Below, piece by piece: positions 25,001 to 33,297 of a stretch of DNA of 64,000 nucleotides. Both the position numbers and the translations under genes were made by a program. The notes under the pieces were generated by a model. It was not told where the DNA came from, did no database searches, and saw nothing but the letters and a program-made list of their open reading frames with translations. Each line of letters starts with the position of its first letter. Position 1 is the first letter of the stretch. This DNA comes from DATAFF01 sp963744915 (GTDB lineage: Bacteria > Pseudomonadota > Alphaproteobacteria > Rhizobiales > Aestuariivirgaceae), in the NCBI GenBank assembly GCA_963744915.1, contig CAVUUY010000007.1, forward strand, positions 434,001 to 498,000, read 5' to 3'.

Positions 25001-25531
25001 ATGGCCAGACAGCCCAAAATGCTTGATAAGCTCTTTCATGACACGTTGAAGGACATTTACTTTGCGGAAAAAAAGATACTGACCGCGTTGCCAAAAATGG
25101 CCAAAGCTGCGCAGAGCGATGAGCTGCGAGCCGCATTCGAGAAACACATTGTCGAAACGGAAGGACAGGTGGATCGCCTCGAGCAGGTGTTCGCGATGAT
25201 TGATGCCAAACCGCAGGGAAAAACCTGCGCGGCAATCGTCGGCATTGTCGAAGAGGGGCAGGAGGTCATCGGCGAATATAAGGGGTCGCCGGCTCTCGAC
25301 GCCGGTATGCTTGCTGCCGCCCAAGCAGTCGAACACTACGAGATCTCGCGCTACGGCACATTGAGGACCTGGGCCGGACAGATGGGCCTTTCAAAGGCTG
25401 CGAGCCTTCTCGAGCAAACGCTTGAAGAGGAAAAAGCGACCGATCTCGCACTGACTGCATTGGCGGAGTCTGCCGTCAATCAGGAGGCCGAAAGCGCTGA
25501 ACCTTCCAGGTCCGCCGCCACCCGCAGGTAA
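25001..25531 (+). CDS. DUF892 (YciE/YciF-like) ferritin-like protein
   Basis: The 176-residue four-helix protein shows the family's diiron-type motifs: DTLKDIYFAEKKILTALPKM, EKHIVETEGQVDRLEQVF, AVEHYEISRYGTLRTWA and LEQTLEEEKATD, with Glu and His positions of a dimetal centre. YciE/YciF proteins are induced by osmotic and stationary-phase stress. The function is unproven but ferritin-like. A GGAAC box lies upstream (near 24952) but the matching CGTT is only CGGC. A paralog with a better stress promoter is at 56611-57114. The C-terminal 20 residues are Arg/Ser-rich. Confidence 0.85.
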   Translation: MARQPKMLDKLFHDTLKDIYFAEKKILTALPKMAKAAQSDELRAAFEKHIVETEGQVDRLEQVFAMIDAKPQGKTCAAIVGIVEEGQEVIGEYKGSPALDAGMLAAAQAVEHYEISRYGTLRTWAGQMGLSKAASLLEQTLEEEKATDLALTALAESAVNQEAESAEPSRSAATRR

Positions 25532-25612
25532 CCATCGCAAAGGGCCGGTGCCTGCCTGGTGCTGAAACTGTAGAAACCGCCGCTAGCGTTGGGCTTTCAA
25601 GCGCTAACGGTC

Positions 25613-26251
25613 CTACTTCAGGTGGCAGCGTACCGTCTTTCCTTCGCTGACTGTCAGGGAAACCTCGGAACCGATCATTGCCCAAACCCGACCATCGGAA
25701 GCAACGTATCTTTCACCCTTATCCGATGGCTGCATTTCAGCGACAACGACATCATCGCCTTTTGAGACGGACAATCTCACGGCCGGCGGCACTGTTTTAA
25801 AAAATGTGACTTTCACATCATTCTTTAGGTCATCGCAGCGATAGGTAAGGGTCTCACTTCCATCACCTTGTTCATACACAACCTCGAGCACCAATATTCT
25901 CTTGTTGTATTGTTTGATGACGCATTTTCTCAGTTCAGCACCATTGCATTTGTCGCGCTGCTCCGACCAAACCCGCTGGCTAGTCTCTAGCACCTGATTG
26001 CGAGGGGTGTCGCCATCACCGCGCGCGGAATTATACAGTTCCGACATTCGATCGTTCAATTCGTGGATTTCTTCATCGTCACAGATCAATTTTTCGATCG
26101 CCCGTTCTGGTTTAGAACAATCCAGCGAAGCAGCAGCTGAGTGATTGACGTTAAAGAAGCATATTGCAACCAATAGTGGCAGTTGAATGCGCTGCCTGAT
26201 ACCCTCTTCGCGCCGCCAATATTCCACAAACCTACTCACAACGGATTTCAT
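25613..26251 (-). CDS. Secreted LprI(DUF1311)-MliC-like fusion, putative lysozyme inhibitor
   Basis: From ATG 26251 a 212-residue protein begins with a signal peptide (LPLLVAICFFNVNHSAAA). An LprI/DUF1311 domain follows: DCSKPERAIEKLICDDEEIH, then LNDRMSELY, with paired Cys. The C-terminal 75 residues, YRCDDLKNDVKVTFFKTVPP to SLTVSEGKTVRCHLK, resemble MliC-type lysozyme inhibitors (YxCDD at the start and CR/C near the end, forming a disulfide). MliC inhibits C-type lysozymes, and LprI has also been reported to do so. Base use is AT-richer than its neighbours. Confidence 0.75.
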   Translation of the reverse strand: MKSVVSRFVEYWRREEGIRQRIQLPLLVAICFFNVNHSAAASLDCSKPERAIEKLICDDEEIHELNDRMSELYNSARGDGDTPRNQVLETSQRVWSEQRDKCNGAELRKCVIKQYNKRILVLEVVYEQGDGSETLTYRCDDLKNDVKVTFFKTVPPAVRLSVSKGDDVVVAEMQPSDKGERYVASDGRVWAMIGSEVSLTVSEGKTVRCHLK

Positions 26252-26369
26252 GCGCGATTTTACGCAACATTTAATTATAATTTTATTCAAAATTCGCTGG
26301 CGTAGCAAGCCGTCAATCGCGCAACGGCCGCCACATTGCAGGCCCCCTCGCAAAAGGGTAGAGCACGCC

Positions 26370-26999
26370 ATGCCAAATCGCCCCACGACACCCAGCAGTA
26401 TTTCAGGAAGCCGGGATCCCCGCGTACAAGCGTTCCTGACGAGTGTCGCGGACGCCCTGGGGGTTTGCATAGTCAATGACAGGGCCGCAGAGGCTATCGG
26501 AAAGATCTACGAGGCACTTGAAACGCCACATCCCCCCGGTGACCGCCAAGCCCGACAATTGCCGGTCTGCGACTATCTTTCCCAAACTCTGGCCACGGCC
26601 CGCGCTCACTCGGAGCCACTTGCTCGAATTGCCGACAGTTTTTCGGCCCTCGCGCCTCTGCTGTTCTGGGCTCCCCGCGCTGCAAGTGGACCTTTTGCAA
26701 GCGACAACTGGCTGGAAGGTCATGCGAACGCGACAATCGTCGGACCCAACGGCCTCGAGAGCCGCAATGATCTCCACATTGGCGTATCACTCTTGGCTCC
26801 GCAGGTGCGCTACCCGGATCACCGACATGCTCCCGAGGAGGTCTATCTCGTGCTATCGCCGGGACGGTTCCAGCATGGCAGTTCGTCTTGGTTCGAGCCC
26901 GGACTCGGCGGCACGCTCTACAATGAGCCGAATATCAAGCACGCCATGGCCTCCGGCGATGCACCGCTTCTAGCCATTTGGTGCCTGTGGACGGGATAG
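26370..26999 (+). CDS. DMSP-lyase-like cupin protein
   Basis: The 209-residue protein starts at ATG 26370. The cupin core has VRYPDHRHAPEEVYLVLSPG followed by GTLYNEPNIKHAM. This supplies the His, His, Glu, Tyr and distal His residues of the DMSP_lyase (PF16867) family, related to DddL/DddQ. Helical N-terminal parts (VADALGVCIVNDRAAEAIGK) also fit. Authentic DMSP lyases yield dimethyl sulfide plus acrylate. Most soil homologs have unproven substrates. No acrylate-degradation genes are adjacent. The gene is divergent from the LprI/MliC gene, with 118 bases between starts. Confidence 0.7.
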   Translation: MPNRPTTPSSISGSRDPRVQAFLTSVADALGVCIVNDRAAEAIGKIYEALETPHPPGDRQARQLPVCDYLSQTLATARAHSEPLARIADSFSALAPLLFWAPRAASGPFASDNWLEGHANATIVGPNGLESRNDLHIGVSLLAPQVRYPDHRHAPEEVYLVLSPGRFQHGSSSWFEPGLGGTLYNEPNIKHAMASGDAPLLAIWCLWTG

Positions 27000-27044
27000 A
27001 ATGCTTTCAGACTCCCCGGTCGACAGAAGTTGGAGGATTTCGTC

Positions 27045-27710
27045 ATGCGACAATTGCTCATAGCGGGAATCATAAGCGCGCTGGGCGCCACACCTGCGCT
27101 GACCCAGACGAAATCCGGTCCACCCGTCGTGGGTATCATCCAATCATCCGACGGAAAGATCGTGTCGTTGACCGGCAATGATGGGAAACCGTTTGATTTT
27201 CTATTGACGCCAGCGACCCGGATCCTCGTTAGCGTTCCGCGAACGCTCGCCGACATCAAGCCTGGAGATTTCATTGCATCGGCTGGCACGCGTGGAGCTG
27301 ATGGCGTGCTGCGCGCAACCGAAATCCGCATATTTTCTGCGCCTGCCGGCGAAGGCCAGTTTCCGATGACCAAGCCGGGTCAGACAATGACCAATGCAAC
27401 CGTCAAGCAAGTCGTTACCGGCGCGACGGTCAAGCAGATAAGCGGCGGCCAGACCACGGTGATAAAACTCACCTTCCATGGGGCTGATGCGCCCGGTTCG
27501 CAGAATTGCTCGGGACGCGCCGCCGACGCCCCCGGTGGTCCCGGCAAGGGATGCGTCGGCGAAACCGAATTTGCAGTTCCCGCCGGTGTCCCCGTGGTCG
27601 CGCAGCTGCCGGCGCCGCTGTCGGCACTGAAACCGGGAGCCAAGGTCAACGTGTACCTGGCTCAGGCCGGCGACCGACCGACCGCTGCGCGAATCGTCGT
27701 TTCACAATGA
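27045..27710 (+). CDS. Periplasmic DUF5666-like protein
   Basis: The 221-residue protein, with a GGAGG ribosome site and ATG 27045, has a signal peptide (MRQLLIAGIISALGATPALT). Beta-rich repeats follow: VVGIIQSSDGKIVSLTGNDG, DFLLTPATRILVSVPRTLAD, IKPGDFIASAGTRGADGVLR. These are OB-like folds of the DUF5666 type. A Cys-Gly-Pro-rich insertion near residue 155 and a VPAGVPVV strand end the domain. The function is unknown. It lies just downstream of the cupin gene on the same strand (45-base gap), probably cotranscribed. Relatives are sometimes mislabelled as metal ABC permeases. Confidence 0.65.
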   Translation: MRQLLIAGIISALGATPALTQTKSGPPVVGIIQSSDGKIVSLTGNDGKPFDFLLTPATRILVSVPRTLADIKPGDFIASAGTRGADGVLRATEIRIFSAPAGEGQFPMTKPGQTMTNATVKQVVTGATVKQISGGQTTVIKLTFHGADAPGSQNCSGRAADAPGGPGKGCVGETEFAVPAGVPVVAQLPAPLSALKPGAKVNVYLAQAGDRPTAARIVVSQ

Positions 27711-27805
27711 TATCAGGAGATGCTCCGGTGATTTGATACGCCGCATATTCGAGCGCGAGCACGAGAATCCCTGCCCTTTCGGCGCCTCACTGGAGTGGAG
27801 AAGAC

Positions 27806-28738
27806 ATGAGCAACACCACCGCCTCGCCGCGCTACCAGGGCCTGTTTCCGGTCGTGCCCACCACCTTCACCCAGACCGGTGAGCTCGACTTGGCAAGCCA
27901 GAAGCGGGCCGTCGAGTTCATGATCGATGCCGGCAGCGATGGTCTTTGCATCCTCGCCAACTTCTCCGAGCAGTTCCTGCTTGGTGACGACGAGCGCGAG
28001 CTGCTCACGCATACGGTGCTCGAACACGTGGCCGGCCGGGTGCCGGTGATCGTCACCACCACGCACTTCAGCACCCGAATCTGTGCCGCCCGCAGCCGGC
28101 GCGCGCAAGCGATGGGCGCGGCGATGGTGATGGTGATGCCGCCGTACCACGGCGCCACCTTCCGCGTGCCGGAGGCGAAGGTCTACGAGTTTTACGTCGG
28201 CGTTGCCGAGGGCCTCGGTATTCCAATCATGGTGCAGGACGCGCCGGCAGCCGGCACGCCGTTGAGCGCCGCGTTCCTGGCCCGCATGGCGCGCGAGATC
28301 GAGCCGCTCAAATACTTCAAGATCGAGGTGCCCGGGGCCGCGGTCAAGCTGCGCGACATGATCGCGCTGGGTGGTGCCGCGATCGAAGGCCCATGGGACG
28401 GCGAGGAAGCGATCACCCTCATCCCCGACCTCGAAGCCGGCGCCACCGGATCGATGACCGGCGGCGGCTACCCGGACGGCATCAAGCCCATTCTCGAAGC
28501 CTGGCGCGCCGGCCGGCGCGCCGAGGCCGTGATGCACTACGAGCGCTGGCTGCCGCTCATCAACATCGAGAACCGACAATGTGGCCTGCTCGCTGCAAAG
28601 GCCATGATGAAGGCCGGCGGCATCATCGCCTGCGAGGCGCCGCGGGATCCGCTGCCGCCGCTGCATCCTGAAAGCCGGCGCCTGCTGCTCGACTGCGCGC
28701 GCCGCCTGGACGCGTTGGCGCTGCGCTGGGCGAGGTAG
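27806..28738 (+). CDS. 2-keto-3-deoxy-arabonate (or related) dehydratase, DapA superfamily
   Basis: The 310-residue (beta/alpha)8 enzyme has the Schiff-base Lys172 in YFKIEVPG and the motif DGLCILANFSEQFLL specific for the AraD/L-KDA dehydratase branch, which makes alpha-ketoglutarate semialdehyde from L-2-keto-3-deoxyarabonate in non-phosphorylating pentose degradation. Further support: TTTHFSTRICAARSRRAQ and TGSMTGGGYPDGIKPI. GGAG precedes ATG 27806. No other arabinose or galactarate genes are adjacent, so the substrate is inferred from subgroup motifs. GC content is visibly higher than in the genes just upstream. Confidence 0.78.
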   Translation: MSNTTASPRYQGLFPVVPTTFTQTGELDLASQKRAVEFMIDAGSDGLCILANFSEQFLLGDDERELLTHTVLEHVAGRVPVIVTTTHFSTRICAARSRRAQAMGAAMVMVMPPYHGATFRVPEAKVYEFYVGVAEGLGIPIMVQDAPAAGTPLSAAFLARMAREIEPLKYFKIEVPGAAVKLRDMIALGGAAIEGPWDGEEAITLIPDLEAGATGSMTGGGYPDGIKPILEAWRAGRRAEAVMHYERWLPLINIENRQCGLLAAKAMMKAGGIIACEAPRDPLPPLHPESRRLLLDCARRLDALALRWAR

Positions 28739-28950
28739 GGCAGCCGGAACGATCGGTAGCGGCTCGCGTAATTCGATTGGAACCGATCGGGCACGAATCC
28801 TGCGCTGGCGCAAGCGTTGCCGGTTGAAGACTATGAATGGTCGTGGTACGCGGCGGCAGATATAAGCCTCGGCTACTGTGACGCCATCCGGTCGTCACCG
28901 GCGTGAAACCGCAGGGGCTGCTTGCGACGACGTCTGGTCAGGAGCTTGGC

Positions 28951-29340
28951 ATGATCGACCATTGCGGTTTTTCCGTTTCTGATTTCGCACGCGCGAAAGA
29001 GTTCTATGTCAGGGCGCTCGCACCGCTTGCTTACACGCTCATAATGGATGTGCCCGCCGAACAGACCGAGCTTGGCTTTGCGGCAGCGGGTTTCGGCAGG
29101 GATGGCAAACCCTCCTTTTGGATCTCCGGCGCAGGCAGGCTCGATCCGCCCATTCATGTCGCTATCCAGGCCAAGGATCGAAGCGCCGTCGACGGATTCT
29201 ATCGGGCTGCGCTCGAGGCCGGCGGTCGAGACAACGGAGCGCCTGGAGTTCGGGCACATTATCATCCGAATTACTACGGAGCTTTCGTTCTCGATGCGGA
29301 TGGCAACAATATCGAGGCCGTCTGCCACCATGCTCCGTAG
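28951..29340 (+). CDS. VOC-family glyoxalase-like protein
   Basis: From ATG 28951 (AGGAG upstream), 129 residues form one vicinal-oxygen-chelate domain: MIDHCGFSVSDFARAKEFYV, FWISGAGR, HVAIQAKDRSAVDGFYRAAL, HPNYYGAFVLDADGNNIEAV and a C-terminal CHH. Three putative metal ligands (H4, H68-like, E near the end) are recognisable. Members include glyoxalases, dioxygenases and fosfomycin-resistance proteins. This subgroup is a common uncharacterised rhizobial type. The frame is open further upstream but the conserved start is here. Confidence 0.75.
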   Translation: MIDHCGFSVSDFARAKEFYVRALAPLAYTLIMDVPAEQTELGFAAAGFGRDGKPSFWISGAGRLDPPIHVAIQAKDRSAVDGFYRAALEAGGRDNGAPGVRAHYHPNYYGAFVLDADGNNIEAVCHHAP

Positions 29341-29450
29341 GATTTGCCGATTGCCGGGCGCTGTGCCGGCCCATTGACGCGCGACCGGCCGGCGCGCAAG
29401 GTCTTGCGCCGCGTGCACGCTGTACGATTGCAGCCAGGAGAATTGTCAGG

Positions 29451-29786
29451 ATGAAGGCCGTCAAGAAATCGGATTGGGCAGCGTTCGGTAAACGTGTGAC
29501 GAAGGGGCTCATCGGCAAGCGGGCGGAAATCGAGGTCGATGCTCTCGATCTCGGGGCGCAGATTCAGGCGGAATGGGTGACGATGCTCGGCGTCGACTAC
29601 GACCCGAAGGACGATCTGTTCGAGGTGGCGCTCGTGGGCCTCGATCACCTGATCAGGAAGCCGCAGGAGGTGTATGCCGAGGAGGGTGCCTCAGGTCTGA
29701 GCCTTCTGGCCATCGTCGATGGCGAGGGCACCCGTCACCTGGTCCGCTTCAAGGAGCCGCTGATGCTCCCGCCGCCAAGCGCCTAG
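29451..29786 (+). CDS. DUF5335-family protein
   Basis: The 111-residue protein from ATG 29451 begins MKAVKKSDWAAFGKRVTKGL. The body IEVDALDLGAQIQAEWVTML, GVDYDPKDDLFEVALVGLDH and IRKPQEVYAEE matches DUF5335. The function of this domain is unknown. It has no signal peptide or cofactor motif. It lies between the VOC gene and the convergent end of the Ada/AlkA gene (about 16 bases). Confidence 0.7.
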   Translation: MKAVKKSDWAAFGKRVTKGLIGKRAEIEVDALDLGAQIQAEWVTMLGVDYDPKDDLFEVALVGLDHLIRKPQEVYAEEGASGLSLLAIVDGEGTRHLVRFKEPLMLPPPSA

Positions 29787-29802
29787 ACAGAGCCCTGCCG
29801 GC

Positions 29803-31260
29803 CTAGGCTTCCGACGACGCCCACAGGTGCTGCGCCGCATAGGCGCGCCAAGGGCGCCATGGCCTGGCACGGTCGAGCAGCTCGGCCGAGGAATGCGCAT
29901 GGCCATCCTGATGCGCCATGGCGCGCAGCAGCCCGAGATCGGCGGCCGGGAAGGCATCCGGCTCGCGCAGCTGGCGCAAGGCGATATATTGCGCGGTCCA
30001 CTCCCCAACCCCGCGGATTGCGCGCAGCCGCTTGATCGCCTGGTCGAGGTCGCTCGTCGCCTCGAAGAGATGCGGATCGGCCAGGGCCGCGGCGGCGACA
30101 GCCGACAGCGCGGCAGCACGGGCGCGCGGCATCCCGAGCGCTGCCAGATCGGCCTTGGCCAATGCCTCGGGAGTCGGGAACGCGTGCGTCAATGTTCCAT
30201 CGGGCTCGGCCAGGATTTCGCCATGGGCCGCGACGAGACGGCCGGCGAGGCTTGCCGCCGCGGCAACCGTGATCTGCTGCCCGAGCACGGCCCGGATGGC
30301 GAGTTCGAAACCGTCCCAGGCGCCGGGAACGCGAAGGCCCGGGCGGGCGGAGACCAGGGGCGCGAGCGCCGGGTCCTTTGCCAGATGCGCCGTGATGGGC
30401 ACCGGGTCGGCGGCGAGGTCGAACACCCGGCGTACCCTGGCAATGACGGTCGGCAGGGCCGAGAGCTTGGCGAAACGCACCGTGACCCGCAGCGCGTGGC
30501 GGTCGGCGGCGGGGCGCACTGTCACGATCCCCGTCGCCCCGCCCAGCCGCAGGGTCCGGGCATATTCTTCAGGCGGCACCCGCTCGACCCCCGCAATGGC
30601 ACGGCGGCGCAGAAAAGCCAGGATCGAGGGCCAGTCATAGGGCGGCTGGTAGCGCAGCAGCAGTTCGATCTCGCCCCGCCCCGCGGCTGCTATGTCGCGT
30701 CCCTTGGCCAGCCGCAGCGCACCCGGCGGCCGCCCGAACAGCGTCTGAAAGGTCTCGTTGAACCGCCGCACGCTGCCAAATCCTGCCGCGAAGGCGATTT
30801 CGGCCATCGGCAGGGCCGATTCGTGAATGAGCTGCTTGGCGAGGAGGACCCGCCGGGTCTGGGCGACGGCGACCGGCGAGGCCCCGAGGTGCTGGTGAAA
30901 GAGGCGCCGCAATTGGCGCTCGCCGACGCCCAGGCGTTCGGCCAGATCATCGACGCTCGCCTCGTCGAGAGCGCCAAGCTCGATCAGGGCGAGCGCGCGG
31001 GAGACGGTGTTGGAGGTGCCACGCCAGGCGCCGAGATCGGGAGCGGTTTCCGGGCGACAGCGAAGGCAGGGGCGGAACCCTGCTTCCTGGGCGGCGGCGG
31101 CGGTGGGATAGAAGGTAACGTTCTCGGCGCGCGGCGTGCGCGCCGGGCAGATCGGCCGGCAATAGATGCCGGTGGTCTTGACGCCGGTGAAGAACCGGCC
31201 ATCAAAGCGGGGATCGCGCTGGCGCACGGCGCGATAGCAGGCATCATGATCGAGGTCCAT
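29803..31260 (-). CDS. Ada-AlkA fusion: alkylation-sensing regulator with 3-methyladenine DNA glycosylase
   Basis: The 485-residue protein starts at ATG 31260 (an upstream ATG exists). The Ada metal-binding domain (residues 1-75) carries Cys34, Cys38, Cys65 and Cys68, at the spacing of E. coli Ada C38/C42/C69/C72; Cys34 would accept methyl groups from phosphotriesters. An AraC helix-turn-helix follows (about 90-185: SVDDLAERLGVGERQLRRLF, AFAAGFGSVRRFNETF). The C-terminus is AlkA-like (about 190-485): GQQITVAAAASLAGRLV, the hairpin GVGEWTAQYIALR, and the catalytic Asp in FPAADLGL. It senses methyl damage and removes alkylated purines. Divergent ogt is its likely target. Confidence 0.93.
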   Translation of the reverse strand: MDLDHDACYRAVRQRDPRFDGRFFTGVKTTGIYCRPICPARTPRAENVTFYPTAAAAQEAGFRPCLRCRPETAPDLGAWRGTSNTVSRALALIELGALDEASVDDLAERLGVGERQLRRLFHQHLGASPVAVAQTRRVLLAKQLIHESALPMAEIAFAAGFGSVRRFNETFQTLFGRPPGALRLAKGRDIAAAGRGEIELLLRYQPPYDWPSILAFLRRRAIAGVERVPPEEYARTLRLGGATGIVTVRPAADRHALRVTVRFAKLSALPTVIARVRRVFDLAADPVPITAHLAKDPALAPLVSARPGLRVPGAWDGFELAIRAVLGQQITVAAAASLAGRLVAAHGEILAEPDGTLTHAFPTPEALAKADLAALGMPRARAAALSAVAAAALADPHLFEATSDLDQAIKRLRAIRGVGEWTAQYIALRQLREPDAFPAADLGLLRAMAHQDGHAHSSAELLDRARPWRPWRAYAAQHLWASSEA

Positions 31261-31295
31261 GCTCGCAAGATGGGGACGGAAAACGGTGCTGTCTA

Positions 31296-31344
31296 GCGGT
31301 TTTCGGACATGGTCGTGCCGTCGATGACGACGTCCGAAAACCGC
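31296..31344. promoter_or_regulatory. 13-bp inverted repeat between ada/alkA and ogt
   Basis: GCGGTTTTCGGAC (31296-31308) and GTCCGAAAACCGC (31332-31344) are exact reverse complements with a 23-bp spacer. They lie in the 146-bp divergent control region. They could be the operator for the Ada-type activator or a hairpin in the leader. The spacing between arm centres is 36 bp. Confidence 0.55.
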
Positions 31345-31406
31345 CAGAACGCACGCGGCAAACACCCCATATCCAGGCTCGGCACCGAATTGACAGGAGC
31401 AGTTTC

Positions 31407-31961
31407 ATGACGACGGAGATCTTCCTGCTTGAGCATTTGGAAACGCCGACCGGCTGCATGCGTATCGTCACCGACGAGACGGGCGCGCTTCGGGCGGTCG
31501 ATTGGGACGACCATGAAGCGCGAATGATGAAGCTTCTGGAGCGCCATTGCGGCGGCACAGGCTTCGAGCTTCGCAAGACGGCCCCGTCATCGCGGGCAGC
31601 GCGAGCTCTCGAGGCCTATTTCGACGGCGATCTGTCCGCCATCGCCGCGCTGCCGGCAAAAACCCACGGCACCCCATTCCAAAGCCAGGTCTGGGACGCG
31701 TTGCGGACGATCCCGGCGGGACAGAGCGTCAGCTATGGCGCACTGGCGGCCCGCATCGGCCGTCCCGGTTCCAGCCGCGCCGTCGGTCTTGCCAATGGTT
31801 CCAATCCCATCGCCATCGTCGTGCCCTGCCATCGCGTGATCGGCGCCGATGCATCGCTGACCGGCTATGGCGGCGGCCTGGACCGCAAGCGCTGGCTGCT
31901 GGTCCATGAGCAGGCCCATTGCGCCGTGGCGGATGCACCGCAATTGCGGATGGCGTTCTGA
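31407..31961 (+). CDS. ogt: Methylated-DNA-[protein]-cysteine S-methyltransferase
   Basis: The 184-residue protein has an N-terminal ribonuclease-H-like lobe and the catalytic C-terminal lobe: FQSQVWDALRTIPAGQSVSY, helix-turn-helix SRAVGLANGSNPI, and VVPCHRVIG with the acceptor Cys141. It removes methyl groups from O6-methylguanine in one irreversible step. ATG 31407 follows an AGGAG site 8 bases away. It is divergent from the Ada-AlkA gene, together forming an adaptive response. In E. coli the Ada C-terminal domain does this job. Here the domains are split into two genes. Confidence 0.93.
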   Translation: MTTEIFLLEHLETPTGCMRIVTDETGALRAVDWDDHEARMMKLLERHCGGTGFELRKTAPSSRAARALEAYFDGDLSAIAALPAKTHGTPFQSQVWDALRTIPAGQSVSYGALAARIGRPGSSRAVGLANGSNPIAIVVPCHRVIGADASLTGYGGGLDRKRWLLVHEQAHCAVADAPQLRMAF

Positions 31962-32151
31962 AACGCAGTATTGATTTATTTCATTGCCTGCTGCGACTGA
32001 CCAGGCGCGGAGCATCTTGCCGTCGATGATTTCATTATTTCATGAATTGTAGGCCGCCGCGAGATCCAGTAAATGGTTGCAAGAAGGCGGCGCGGCGGAA
32101 CACCGCGATGTCGCGGCGCTTCGGCTGCAAGGGACCCGCGATCCATCGACA

Positions 32152-32664
32152 ATGCTCGAGTGCCACTGGTCGGTCGAGATCTACAATCGCCTGAAGGCGG
32201 CCCGCGTCCGCCAGGTTGCTTATGTGCCCGATGCTGGCCACGCCCAGCTGATCGAACTGTTCCAAGCCGACCCCGAAATCGTCTCGACGGTCCTGACGAC
32301 CGAGGAGGAAGGCGTCGCCATCGCCGCGGGAGCCTGGCTCGGCGGCGACCGGAGCGTGCTCCTGATGCAATCGAGCGGCGTCGGCAACTGCATCAACATG
32401 CTGTCACTGGCGGTCATCGCACGATTTCCGCTGCTGATGCTGGTGACCATGCGGGGCGAATGGGCCGAGTTCAATCCCTGGCAGGTGCCGATGGGGCTTG
32501 CCACCGAGACCTGCCTCGCGGCCGTCGGCGTGCGCTGCCTGCGCGCCGATGCCCCGGAGCCGTTGGTCGAAACCGTCATGGCGGCGGCAAAGCTTGCCTA
32601 TGAAGCCGATCAACAAGTCGCAGTAATCATTGGGCAGCGTATGATTGGCGAGAAGAAATGGTGA
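32152..32664 (+). CDS. TPP decarboxylase, small N-terminal (alpha, ComD-like) subunit
   Basis: The 170-residue protein is the pyrimidine-binding half of a thiamine-diphosphate enzyme: VAYVPDAGHAQLIELFQADP, then LTTEEEGVAIAAGAWLGG with the Glu that activates the cofactor, and MQSSGVGNCINMLSLAVIAR. This is the layout of sulfopyruvate decarboxylase alpha (ComD) and phosphonopyruvate decarboxylase. It overlaps its beta partner by 7 bases, so both are translated together. The substrate is a 3-substituted pyruvate by family inference. The first ATG with conserved sequence is 32152. Confidence 0.8.
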   Translation: MLECHWSVEIYNRLKAARVRQVAYVPDAGHAQLIELFQADPEIVSTVLTTEEEGVAIAAGAWLGGDRSVLLMQSSGVGNCINMLSLAVIARFPLLMLVTMRGEWAEFNPWQVPMGLATETCLAAVGVRCLRADAPEPLVETVMAAAKLAYEADQQVAVIIGQRMIGEKKW

Positions 32665-33263
32665 GCGGCGTGAGCGGGGCGCAATCCGCGCTCGGGCGGC
32701 GCGCGGCCGTGGCGGAGCTGCTGAAGGACCGTGGAGACCTGCTGGTCGTGAGCGGCCTCGGCTCGCCGAGTTACGACGTCCATGCGGCGGGAGATCATCC
32801 GGGCAATTATTATCTCTGGGGCGCGATGGGCAGCGCGGCGCTTATCGGGCTTGGCCTGGCACAGGCCTTTCCGCAGCGCAAGGTGGCGGTGATCACCGGC
32901 GACGGCGAGCAGCTCATGGGGCTCGGCGGTCTCGCAACGATTGCCGTGGCGCGGCCGAAAAATCTCACGATCGTCGTCATCGATAACGGGCGCTATGGCG
33001 AAACCGGAATGCAGCTCAGCCATACCGGGTTCACGATCGACCTGGCGCGGATCGCTGCCGCTTGCGGTTTTGTCGATGTGCGGACCATCGACACCCTCTC
33101 AGAACTGTCGGAGCTGCGCCAGGACATGCATCGGGAGGCGGCAGGACCGCGCTTTTTCGTCCTGAAGGTGGCGCCCGAGACCGTCGAGCGCTCGCTGCCG
33201 TTTCGTGACGCGGTCCATGGCAAGAACCGGTTCCGCGCCCATCTGGGGCTGCCGGTGTCCTGA
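32658..33263 (+). CDS. TPP decarboxylase, C-terminal (beta, ComE-like) subunit
   Basis: The 201-residue protein carries the diphosphate- and Mg2+-binding motif GDGEQLMGLGGLATIAVARP, followed by KNLTIVVIDNGRYGETGMQ, preceded by NYYLWGAMGSAALIGLGLAQ. It is the complement of the alpha subunit. ComDE of methanogens decarboxylates sulfopyruvate to sulfoacetaldehyde. In bacteria the same split enzymes act on phosphonopyruvate or related acids. A PEP-mutase-family gene follows two genes later, which could be linked. The start at 32658 lies inside the alpha gene. Confidence 0.83.
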   Translation: MVSGVSGAQSALGRRAAVAELLKDRGDLLVVSGLGSPSYDVHAAGDHPGNYYLWGAMGSAALIGLGLAQAFPQRKVAVITGDGEQLMGLGGLATIAVARPKNLTIVVIDNGRYGETGMQLSHTGFTIDLARIAAACGFVDVRTIDTLSELSELRQDMHREAAGPRFFVLKVAPETVERSLPFRDAVHGKNRFRAHLGLPVS

Positions 33264-33297
33264 GCCTGTGCCGGCAGGCACTCGAGGTTCGGCGCCA

